Assembly: GCF_009796865.1 (NCBI RefSeq)
Contig: NZ_CP047028.1
Span: 1,240,001 to 1,304,000, forward strand
Source: Formosa sp. L2A11
GTDB lineage: Bacteria > Bacteroidota > Bacteroidia > Flavobacteriales > Flavobacteriaceae
Direction: 5' to 3'
Length of the DNA stretch: 64,000 nucleotides
The stretch's first letter is position 1. Each line of letters opens with the position of its first letter. A model generated the notes under the pieces. That model had not been told where the DNA came from, searched no databases, and saw only the letters and a list, made by a program, of their open reading frames with translations. Of the stretch, positions 46,771 to 54,577 are shown in pieces. The position numbers and the translations under genes are program-made.

Positions 46771-47757
46771 CTATATTTTAGCAGGTTCTACCCATTTAAA
46801 TTCAAACGAATTTTCTGGAATCTTCATACGCTCTGCAACACGCATCATACGGCTTGGGAGTTTTATAAGATAATCTCTAGCCTTTTCAGCTTCGTCTGTT
46901 AAGCCGGTAATTTTATCGATTTCCCAACGTTTAAGTAATTTTTCTAGAATCTCTATATAATCCATAGATGTGTAAACTCCAATACGCTGTGCTGTGTTAG
47001 AAAATTCTTCGAAAGCAGAACTTACTTGTCCGCCAGATTCTCTTAAAAAGTGAGCAGGCATTGTAATTTTTTGTTTCATCATATAATGAAACGCCATCAT
47101 CATTTGGCTAGGATCTACTTTAAAAATACGTTCTACAAATTCGCTATACGCATTATGGTGTCTCATTTCGTCTCCCGAAATAATTCTACACATTTTACCT
47201 AGCTGTTTGTTGCCGCGTTCTCTTGCAAATTTAGCTACTCGGTTATGAGAAATGTAAGTGGCTAGTTCTTGGAAACTGGTATAAACAAAGTTTTTATAAG
47301 GGTCGCGATCTGTACCAATATCAAAACCATCAGAAATTAAATACTGAGTTGTTTTTTCAATTTCTTTCATGTTTACACGTCCAGAAAGGTAAAGGTATTT
47401 GTTAAGTACATCTCCGTGTCTGTTTTCTTCGGCAGTCCAATGGCGTACCCATTTAGACCAGCCATTACGTTCTACTTGCCCAACGCCTTCTACATCCATT
47501 AACCAGGATTCGTAGGTTGGTAAAGCTTCTTCGGTAATCATATCTCCAACTAAAACTACCCATAAGTCGTAGGGTAATTCTTTAGCTAATTCTCTTATTT
47601 CTTTAACTTCTTCAAAAAAGGTTGGACCTTCAGAGTTTGGTAAAAAATCTGTAGGTTGCCAAATGGTTTCTATCGGAATTAAATATTTTTCTATTAAAGC
47701 GTCTACGTCTTTTTCTAAAAACTGCATCACTTCTAACCTTACATTTTTTAATGACAT
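46771..47757 (-). CDS. Acyl-ACP desaturase (ferritin-like di-iron)
   Basis: A 328-residue soluble di-iron desaturase. Iron ligands are seen in ITEEALP (E76/E77), AEENRHGD (E111, H114), SFQELATYISH (E164) and GDEMRHH (E197, H200). It would introduce a cis double bond in ACP-bound fatty acid, adjusting membrane fluidity. It lies 11 bases after the PlsC gene in the same operon. Confidence 0.9.
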   Translation of the reverse strand: MSLKNVRLEVMQFLEKDVDALIEKYLIPIETIWQPTDFLPNSEGPTFFEEVKEIRELAKELPYDLWVVLVGDMITEEALPTYESWLMDVEGVGQVERNGWSKWVRHWTAEENRHGDVLNKYLYLSGRVNMKEIEKTTQYLISDGFDIGTDRDPYKNFVYTSFQELATYISHNRVAKFARERGNKQLGKMCRIISGDEMRHHNAYSEFVERIFKVDPSQMMMAFHYMMKQKITMPAHFLRESGGQVSSAFEEFSNTAQRIGVYTSMDYIEILEKLLKRWEIDKITGLTDEAEKARDYLIKLPSRMMRVAERMKIPENSFEFKWVEPAKI

Positions 47758-47768
47758 AATGTTAAGTT

Positions 47769-48512
47769 TTAAGGGTTTATATTCTCTGTCACAGTACGTT
47801 CAATTTCGTCAATCAAAGTTTCTGTAGAGTCAACAAAGGTAGATAAATTTATGGGTTTATGGACTGTTAATGTAATATGTGCGCCTAATCCCATAGGAAA
47901 TTTACCATACTTTAACGTTTTCCATGAATTATTAATTGTTAATGGAACTATGGTTGCTGTCGGAATTTTCTTTATTAATGTTTGTAAACCACGACGTTGA
48001 AACGGTTTTGGTGTGCCATCTTTACTGCGTGTACCTTCGGGGAAAATAACGGCCGCATATTTTTTATCATTTATAAAATCTGAAAATTCACTAATTGCTC
48101 GTATAGACTGTCTTGGATTCTTTCTATCTATTAAAGCAGAGCCACCATGGCGTAAATTATAAGACACGCTAGGTATGCCTTTTCCTAATTCTATTTTGCT
48201 AATAAATTTAGGAGAATATTGTCTCATATACCAAAGTATAGGAGGAATATCGTACATGCTTTGGTGATTAGACACTATAATTAAAGGTGTGTCTTTTGGC
48301 ATCTCGGCATCAAAATTATTAGTATAAGTAAAACGTGTTCCTAAAATATTTAAGCAACGTAATAACGTAAATTGTAATGTATTTACACTGTGTTGTAAAG
48401 CACTATAGCCAAATACACGATGGCTAATCCATAAAATGGGGTGGAATATACATATAGATAGTAAAAAAGCTAAAGCATATAATACACTTAAAGGATACGC
48501 TATAAGTTTCAT
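47769..48512 (-). CDS. 1-acyl-sn-glycerol-3-phosphate acyltransferase (PlsC family)
   Basis: A 247-residue protein with an N-terminal membrane helix (about 5-30), the acyltransferase box SNHQSMYD (H83, D88), a GKGIPS stretch and IFPEGTRS (157-163). The usual PlsC length and motifs. It would make phosphatidic acid at the inner membrane. Coupled with the desaturase, so the two supply and place unsaturated acyl chains. Confidence 0.9.
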   Translation of the reverse strand: MKLIAYPLSVLYALAFLLSICIFHPILWISHRVFGYSALQHSVNTLQFTLLRCLNILGTRFTYTNNFDAEMPKDTPLIIVSNHQSMYDIPPILWYMRQYSPKFISKIELGKGIPSVSYNLRHGGSALIDRKNPRQSIRAISEFSDFINDKKYAAVIFPEGTRSKDGTPKPFQRRGLQTLIKKIPTATIVPLTINNSWKTLKYGKFPMGLGAHITLTVHKPINLSTFVDSTETLIDEIERTVTENINP

Positions 48513-48560
48513 TATTTAGGTTTTGGAAGTTTAGAATTTAAACAAAAATAAGATATAAAA

Positions 48561-48584
48561 AAAACCACGCAAAAGCGTGGTTTA
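48561..48584. terminator. Bidirectional terminator downstream of the bacilliredoxin gene
   Basis: AAACCACGC and GCGTGGTTT pair around AAAA. On the minus strand it is followed by a T-run and ends the bacilliredoxin gene. Confidence 0.8.
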
Positions 48585-48604
48585 TATTTTTTACAAAATC
48601 CGAC

Positions 48605-49016
48605 TTAACACACTTGGTTAAAAGCATCTTTAAGATTGTCTGCAATCATTTCTGCAGGACGACCCTCAATATGGTGACGCTCTAACATATGTACTAATTC
48701 GCCATCTTTAAATAAAGCAATACATGGAGAACTTGGAGGGAAAGGAATCATATAACCTCTCGCTTTATCTACCGCCTCTTTATCTACTCCTGCAAAAACA
48801 GTTACAAGATGGTCTGGGTGTTTATCGTTTTTTATGCTCATGCTTGCTGCTGGACGTGCATTTGCTGCAGCACAACCACAAACCGAATTTACAACCACTA
48901 AAGTTGTTCCTTCTTTTGCTAGAGCAACATCTACAGCTTCTGCTGTATGTAATTCTTCAAAACCAACTTTGGTTAAAATCTTCGCGCATTGGTTTAACTA
49001 ATTCTGCTGGATACAT
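48605..49016 (-). pseudogene. brxA: Bacilliredoxin BrxA/YphP, one frameshift
   Basis: The intact protein would begin MYPAELVKPMRED at ATG 49016. After the D codon an extra A in the run 48975-48978 (plus strand) breaks the frame; with three A the frame continues LTKVGFEELHTAEAVDVAL into the visible part. The CGC redox motif is present in NSVCGCAAANARP. Bacilliredoxins remove bacillithiol from proteins. A single homopolymer indel in an otherwise perfect gene points to a sequence error, though a real mutation is possible. Confidence 0.85.
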
Positions 49017-49122
49017 ATTTTAAATTTTTTGTTTATTAAATAAAGGCCAAATATACATAATTAAAACAGAAACAATCACGACTTTAACGTAACCTAAATA
49101 AGTATGAAAATCTAAGTGCTTT

Positions 49123-49212
49123 GGGCGTTTCCTTGCTTGGGCAAGGTCGGGCTATACGCTATATCTTTTTGTTTTAAGGAAACAAAAAGGATGCCGTTGC
49201 TATCCCTAACGC
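49123..49212. repeat. Structured intergenic element (GGGCGTT ... AACGC)
   Basis: A 90-base unit bounded by GGGCGTT and CCCTAACGC (complementary GCGTT/AACGC ends) with two internal hairpins: CCTTGC/GCAAGG (49131-49146) and CTTTTTGTTT/AAACAAAAAG (49165-49189). The line GGTCGGGCT...CGCT...ATC and the CTTTTTG stem are a layout I know from many Bacteroidota intergenic regions, so it is a dispersed family. Function unknown. Confidence 0.65.
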
Positions 49213-49260
49213 AGAAGTAACTAGAACTGTAAAAAACATTTTAGTTAAAATTACATGTAG

Positions 49261-49268
49261 TATATTTG
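49261..49268 (+). promoter_or_regulatory. -7 promoter box of the TerB/DnaJ gene
   Basis: TATATTTG, 18 bases before the ATG, fits the Bacteroidota consensus. Confidence 0.5.
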
Positions 49269-49286
49269 CGCAACTAAAATAAAAAT

Positions 49287-50036
49287 ATGGGTATTTCAAA
49301 ATGGTTAGGAGCTACTTTAGGTATGTCGTTTGGTGGGCCAATAGGCGCCATTCTAGGATTTGCATTAGGGAGCATGGTAGATGGTTTTACTAATGGAAGC
49401 ATTAAAGTTAATACGGGATCTTCTTATCAGCCGCAACCACAAACAAGAACCAAGTCTAGTGAGTTTGATGTTAGTTTATTAATATTAGCAGCCATTGTTA
49501 TAAAAGCAGATGGAGTTAGCGATAAACGCGAATTAGATTTTGTACGCGCTCAATTTGTTGGTATGTACGGTAAGGAACGTGCTAACGAAGCGTTTAAATT
49601 ATTCAAAAATATAAGCAAACAAAAAGATATTCCAGTTCGCGATGTGTGTTTGCAAATTCGCCAGATGATGGATCATCCGTCTCGTCTTCAATTACTTCAT
49701 TTTCTTTTTGGAATCGCAAAAGCAGATGGTAATGTAAGTAGTGTAGAGGTAGATGCTATTTTTAGTATTTCTAACTATTTAGGTATTCGTGCTATAGATT
49801 TTGAAAGTATTAAGGCTATGTTTTATAATAGCAGCGATAATGCATACAAAATTCTTGAAATTGAAAAAACAGCAACAGCTAGCGAGATTAAAAAAGCTTA
49901 TCGTAAAATGGCTAAAAAATACCATCCCGATAAAGTGTTACACTTAGGGAAAGAATATCAGAAAGGTGCCGAAGAAAAGTTTCGTCAAGTTCAAGAGGCT
50001 TACGATCAGCTTCAAAAAGAGCGTGGTTTTAAATAA
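49287..50036 (+). CDS. TerB-DnaJ protein (DjlA-like co-chaperone)
   Basis: A 249-residue protein with a glycine-rich hydrophobic N-terminus ([21 protein letters not shown]), a TerB-like helical domain (about 55-170, with AADG-like KADGV and KADGN acid turns) and a C-terminal J domain (about 188-247) with KYHPDKV carrying the HPD motif. It would stimulate DnaK ATPase and be membrane associated, as DjlA is. A single gene with its own promoter and terminator. Confidence 0.87.
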   Translation: MGISKWLGATLGMSFGGPIGAILGFALGSMVDGFTNGSIKVNTGSSYQPQPQTRTKSSEFDVSLLILAAIVIKADGVSDKRELDFVRAQFVGMYGKERANEAFKLFKNISKQKDIPVRDVCLQIRQMMDHPSRLQLLHFLFGIAKADGNVSSVEVDAIFSISNYLGIRAIDFESIKAMFYNSSDNAYKILEIEKTATASEIKKAYRKMAKKYHPDKVLHLGKEYQKGAEEKFRQVQEAYDQLQKERGFK

Positions 50037-50064
50037 ATAAAGCTTTAATAAAAGGTTTACACTT

Positions 50065-50107
50065 AAGACGGATTTGATGGTAATACATCAGATTCGTCTT
50101 TTTTTTT
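50065..50107 (+). terminator. Terminator of the TerB/DnaJ gene
   Basis: AAGACGGATTTGATG pairs with CATCAGATTCGTCTT with few mismatches, followed by nine T. Confidence 0.75.
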
Positions 50108-50227
50108 ATATGGATACTGATGTTAAGGTGTTTAGGTTGTTAGTGTTTAAAAGAGGAAGATTTTATCTTCATTTAAAATTGATTTAGAAGGATTGTGGCT
50201 GTTGGTTACGTTAAATTTTTACAAAAA

Positions 50228-50256
50228 TATATTTAGTCTTATCTAAAAATATATTT
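50228..50256. promoter_or_regulatory. Possible operator of the DtxR/MntR gene
   Basis: ATATATTTAG and CTAAAAATATAT are imperfect inverted halves around TCTTAT, just upstream of and touching the promoter. DtxR-family regulators commonly bind AT-rich inverted repeats of this size, so this may be an autoregulatory site. Confidence 0.4.
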
Positions 50257-50282
50257 GTATTCAGGTAAATTGTGTATCTTTG
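50254..50282 (+). promoter_or_regulatory. Promoter of the metal-regulator operon
   Basis: TTTG (50254-50257), 17 bases, TATCTTTG (50275-50282) matches the Bacteroidota -33/-7 form. The -7 box is 18 bases before the GTG start chosen for the regulator. Confidence 0.6.
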
Positions 50283-50300
50283 TTGTTAAATAAGAATTTA

Positions 50301-50954
50301 GTGGTTACATTATCTGAAGAAAATTATTTAAAAGCAATTTACCATTTGGGTAAACAAGGTTCGGTAGCAGTTAGTACAAATGCTATAGCCGAAAAAATAA
50401 AATCAAAAGCCTCATCTGTTACCGATATGGTAAAAAAATTAGCAGATAAAAATTTGGCTAACTATGTTAAATATCAAGGGGTGACTTTAACCGAAAAAGG
50501 ACGTTTAATAGCGGCTTTAGTCATTCGGAAACACAGACTTTGGGAAGTGTTTTTGGTCGAGAAATTAAATTTTACTTGGGATGAGGTACACGATGTTGCA
50601 GAGCAATTAGAACATATAAAGTCGTTAAAACTCGTTGATGAATTAGATGCTTTTTTAGGGTGTCCAACACACGACCCGCACGGAGATCCTATTCCTGATA
50701 AAGATGGAAATTATTCGCCTATAAAAAGTGTGAATATTTTAGAAATTAAAAAAGGCGAACAAGGTGTTTTGGTATTGGTAAAAAATTCATCCGACTCATT
50801 TTTAAAGTATTTAAATAAAAATAATTTAGCACTAGGAGATGCTATTAAAGTAATAGACTTTGAACCTTTCGATAAGTCTTTAACTATAGAAACATCTGAT
50901 AGAAAAATGATTATCTCTAATGAAGTTGCTAAAAACTTATACTTAAGCTTATAA
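50301..50954 (+). CDS. DtxR/MntR family metal-dependent transcriptional regulator
   Basis: A 217-residue regulator from GTG 50301 (MVTLSEENYLKAIY). The frame is open a little further up, but the promoter box overlaps it. It has the winged helix (1-70, AIAEKIKSKASSVTDMVKKL), a metal-binding dimerisation domain (VIRKHRLWEVFL, EVHDVAEQLEH, PTHDPHGDPIP) and a C-terminal FeoA/SH3-like part. It would repress iron or manganese uptake genes when metal is present. It is 2 bases ahead of the tethered homologue and the FeoB variant. Confidence 0.88.
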   Translation: MVTLSEENYLKAIYHLGKQGSVAVSTNAIAEKIKSKASSVTDMVKKLADKNLANYVKYQGVTLTEKGRLIAALVIRKHRLWEVFLVEKLNFTWDEVHDVAEQLEHIKSLKLVDELDAFLGCPTHDPHGDPIPDKDGNYSPIKSVNILEIKKGEQGVLVLVKNSSDSFLKYLNKNNLALGDAIKVIDFEPFDKSLTIETSDRKMIISNEVAKNLYLSL

Positions 50955-50956
50955 TT

Positions 50957-51979
50957 ATGGAAAACTACAGCCCTTTATTAGCGCTCTCAATATTTTTTAT
51001 AGTAGTAGCATTATTGTATGTTTTATTTAGGCCTACAAAAGGGTGGTTTTGGATTATTAGGAAAGCATTTGAAAGTAGCGAAAAAGTAATTATAGAAGAT
51101 GTCTTGAAACAGCTTTATCATTTCGAAACTTCGAATAATAGAGTGGATATGAAAACATTAGTTCAGATTCTAGATTTTAAAAATACGGATATTGTCGAGG
51201 CTGTTAAAAAAATGACAATTAATGATTTGATTTATTCAGAATCGGATGTTTTAAAGCTCACAGAAGAAGGTCGTGATTATGCGCTTCGTATTGTTCGGGT
51301 GCACCGTCTTTGGGAGCGTTATTTAGCAGATAAAACAGGAATACACAAGAAAGAGTGGCACGATAGAGCTGAATCTATGGAGCATAGATTAAGTCATGAT
51401 GAAGCCGACGAGTTAGCTGAGCATTTAGGACATCCAAAATTTGATCCGCATGGAGATCCTATTCCAACAAAAACAGGAAAAATGGCATCTGTTCATGGTG
51501 TAGAGTTACCGCTTTTACCTGTGGGTTCTATTGGGAAAATTACACATATTGAAGATGAGCCTGAAGTGATTTATAAACAAATTTTGGCAGAGCATATTTA
51601 TATGGGATCTCTACTAAAAGTAATAGAAAATAATTCGACAAGAATAGTGTTTGAATCGGAGGGGGAAGAATTTAAATTAGCACCAATAGTTGCAGCAAAT
51701 TTAACCGTAGCACTTATAGAAAAAGAAGTTGTTCTTGAAGATAACATAACTCGTTTATCTAGTTTAGAAGAAAACGAAACTGCTAAAATTATTGGAATTT
51801 CTAAAGAGAATAGAGGAGATAGTAGAAGACGTTTATTAGATCTTGGTTTTGTGAAAGGATCAAATGTTAGTATCGATCTTTTAAATCCGTTAGGCAATCC
51901 TAATGCCTATTTAATTAAAGGAACTTCTATTGCTTTACGAAAAGATCAGGCTTCTAAAATCTTAATTAAAAAAGATTAA
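50957..51979 (+). CDS. Membrane-tethered DtxR-like regulator fused to a FeoA domain
   Basis: A 340-residue protein in three parts: one membrane helix at 6-26 (LLALSIFFIVVALLYVLF), a DtxR-like winged helix plus dimerisation/metal domain (about 38-180; RVHRLWERYL, EWHDRAESMEHRL, FDPHGDPIP), and a C-terminal FeoA domain (about 265-338; RRRLLDLGFVKGSNVSI, GTSIALRKDQASKIL). It parallels the soluble regulator encoded just upstream. Placed 3 bases before the FeoB-variant gene, it probably works as its FeoA-type partner with a metal-sensing domain at the membrane. Confidence 0.85.
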   Translation: MENYSPLLALSIFFIVVALLYVLFRPTKGWFWIIRKAFESSEKVIIEDVLKQLYHFETSNNRVDMKTLVQILDFKNTDIVEAVKKMTINDLIYSESDVLKLTEEGRDYALRIVRVHRLWERYLADKTGIHKKEWHDRAESMEHRLSHDEADELAEHLGHPKFDPHGDPIPTKTGKMASVHGVELPLLPVGSIGKITHIEDEPEVIYKQILAEHIYMGSLLKVIENNSTRIVFESEGEEFKLAPIVAANLTVALIEKEVVLEDNITRLSSLEENETAKIIGISKENRGDSRRRLLDLGFVKGSNVSIDLLNPLGNPNAYLIKGTSIALRKDQASKILIKKD

Positions 51980-51982
51980 ACT

Positions 51983-54185
51983 ATGGAAACAAAAGTAAAG
52001 AGCGCTTGCGATACGTGTGCGTTATATAATAAAGATGGTTTAAAGCGACTAGGTATTCATACTGATAATTTTGATTTTATAGTAGCTTTAGCTGGAAATC
52101 CTAACACCGGAAAAAGTACGGTTTTTAATGCATTAACAGGGTTAAAACAACATACTGGTAATTGGCCAGGAAAAACGGTTACACGTGCAGAGGGAGGTTT
52201 CGAATACAATACTGAAAAAATACAAACTGGTAGATTTACCAGGAACATATTCATTACTGTCAACCTCTGAAGATGAAGAAGCAGCACGAGATTTTATTCT
52301 TTTTGGAAAACCCGATGTCACTGTAATTGTTGCCGATGCAAACCGGTTAGAACGTAATTTAAACTTAGTGCTTCAAATTCTTGAAATTACAGACAAGGCG
52401 GTGTTGTGTTTAAATTTAATGGACGAAGCGAAACGTAATAAGGTTGATATAGATGTAAGGACATTATCTCGAGATTTAGGTATTCCTGTTGTGCCAACAA
52501 GTGCACGATTTAATAAAGGTATTCCAGAATTAATACAAACCATTAGTGAAATTGCTAGTGGTAAAATTGTGTGTAAACCACATCGCATTAAAAATGTGCC
52601 CAAAAATATTGAACAAGCTGTAAAAACATTAACGGTTCAAATAGAAAAAGAGTTTCCTAATATACCAAACAGTCGTTGGATTGCTTTTAGATTGTTTAGA
52701 AGGTGATAAGCAAATTATAAATGCTTTAAAAACGGGAGAATTTCTTTAAATATTCAATCAGATGAAAGATAATAATATAGACAATATCATCGAGTTATCT
52801 AACGAGCTTCGTTGGCAAATTGGAGATGAGTTTCATGATAATTTAACAGAGAGTATTTACGCAGATGCTGCAGATATTGTTAAGGATTCTGTAACGACTC
52901 AGGACGGTGAAAAGCGTTTTCGTTTAGATTCTAAAATAGATAAAATTGTAACAAGTAAAACGTGGGGATTTCCCATCATGTTTTTAATTTTAGGAACGGG
53001 TTATGGCTTACCATTGTTGGTGCTAATTATCCGTCTTCTATGTTGGCAAGCTTGCTTTTAGATACGGTTCATCCCATTTTAAAAAGTGGAGCAGATAGTG
53101 TTCACATGCACATGCCTTGGTGGCTTGCAGGTTTTTTAATAGATGGTGTGTATTTGGCTGTTGCTTGGGTTATTGCTGTTATGTTGCCGCCTATGGCAAT
53201 ATTTTTCCCGATGTTTACGCTTTTAGAAGATTTTGGTTATTTGCCTAGAGTTGCTTTTAATTTAGATTCTTTATTTAATAAATCTGGAGCACATGGTAAA
53301 CAAGCATTAACTATGAGTATGGGATTTGGTTGTAATGCTGCAGGTGTTGTGGCAACACGTATTATAGATAGTCCTAGAGAACGATTAATAGCCATTATTA
53401 CAAATAATTTTTCGTTGTGTAATGGGCGTTGGCCAACACAAATTTTAATTGCTACCATTTTTATTGGAGCTGTTGTGCCTGACTCGTTATCTAGTTTTGC
53501 ATCGTTATTAGCTGTAATTGGTGTAGCTGTTTTAGGGTTAGCTTTTATGTTTGGAGTGTCTTGGGCATTGTCTAAAACCGTCTTAAAAGGAGAAGTATCT
53601 ACCTTTAATTTAGAGTTACCTCCTTACAGACCGCCACGTTTTTGGAAAACAATTTATACCTCTTTAATAGATAGAACTGTAATTGTGTTATGGCGAGCAA
53701 TTGTATTTGCAGCTCCAGCAGGTGCAGTGATTTGGTTAATTTCTAATGTACACATGGGAGATGAAACTATTGCGGCTTGGTTAATTAATGGAATGGATGG
53801 ATTCGGATTCCTTTTGGGGCTGAATGGTGTTATTCTGTTAGCTTACATTGTAGCGATTCCTGCAAATGAAATTGTGATTCCTACAATATTGATGCTTACA
53901 GTTATGGTTACCGGAATTGGAGGCGGTGCAGGAGCAGGAGTGATGTTCGAGTTAGATTCCATAAACGCAACTGGAGATATTTTAAGAGCTGGTGGTTGGA
54001 CGTTATTAACCGCAATTAATTTGATGCTTTTTAGTTTACTTCACAATCCGTGTAGTACCACAATTTATACCATTTACAAGGAAACAAATAGTGTAAAATG
54101 GACTGTAGTAGCTTCTATTATGCCTGTTATTTTAGGGTTTGTAGTTACTTTTTTAGTCGCTCAAATTTGGAGATTATTTCTTTAG
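51983..54185 (+). pseudogene. FeoB-type GTPase metal transporter variant, frame-disrupted
   Basis: Joined across frames it is a full FeoB: Cys-containing N-terminus (ACDTCALYN), GTPase P-loop [20 protein letters not shown] and LNLMDE switch motifs, then the membrane domain. Five single-base indels occur: extra A near 52212, extra T near 52696, missing A near 52740 and 52767, missing T near 53003. All are in short homopolymers, so sequence error is likely, but loss is possible because a second FeoB exists. The core motif reads [13 protein letters not shown] and [13 protein letters not shown], unlike GTACAIPAIMATR and TPFTTCSARLPVY of the canonical copy, suggesting another metal. Confidence 0.82.
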
Positions 54186-54205
54186 ATTCAATTCGTTAAA
54201 AATTA

Positions 54206-54255
54206 AAAAGGAGACATATATTCAGTATTTTAATATTGAATACTTGTCTCCTTTT
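54206..54255 (+). terminator. Terminator of the metal-regulator/FeoB-variant operon
   Basis: AAAAGGAGACA (54206-54216) pairs with TGTCTCCTTTT (54245-54255); inner TATTCA/TGAATA extends the stem. Confidence 0.75.
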
Positions 54256-54323
54256 ATATGTGAAATAAGATAGTGTTGAAACTTGTTTTGTTTCAATATA
54301 ACATTAAATAAAAGTGTTAAAAT

Positions 54324-54366
54324 AGAAAAGGTTATTAAGTGCTGTATGCATCTAATAACCTTTTCT
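54324..54366. terminator. Terminator between the two iron loci
   Basis: A perfect 14-bp stem, AGAAAAGGTTATTA with TAATAACCTTTTCT, loop 15. It mainly ends the minus-strand feo operon. Confidence 0.75.
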
Positions 54367-54395
54367 TGTATCTATATAATTATAGTTGATAATGT

Positions 54396-54539
54396 TTAAC
54401 TACAGCCACAGCTAGTACCGTCAGAACCACATGCTTTTTTCTTGGATTTGTCTTTTTTCCAAAAGAATTTTTTAATAAAAAATGCGACTGCTATTCCTAA
54501 AGAAGCAAAAACTAATATGTTTTGAATGATTGTATTCAT
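54396..54539 (-). CDS. FeoB-associated Cys-rich membrane protein (47 aa)
   Basis: A 47-residue protein: one membrane helix (IIQNILVFASLGIAVAFFI), a basic stretch (KKFFWKKDKSKKKA) and a cysteine cluster at the end (CGSDGTSCGCS). This is the form of the FeoB-associated Cys-rich proteins found next to feoB in many bacteria. It is 38 bases downstream of feoB on the same strand, so probably in the feoAB operon. It may aid iron handling at the transporter. Confidence 0.8.
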   Translation of the reverse strand: MNTIIQNILVFASLGIAVAFFIKKFFWKKDKSKKKACGSDGTSCGCS

Positions 54540-54577
54540 AATCTAATAGTCGTTTTAAATAGTGATACTTTCAATGT

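Noticed and set aside
49261-49290. rRNA or additional tRNA genes elsewhere in the window
   Set aside because: Apart from tRNA-Ala and tRNA-Asn no cloverleaf or rRNA signature was found on reading both strands.
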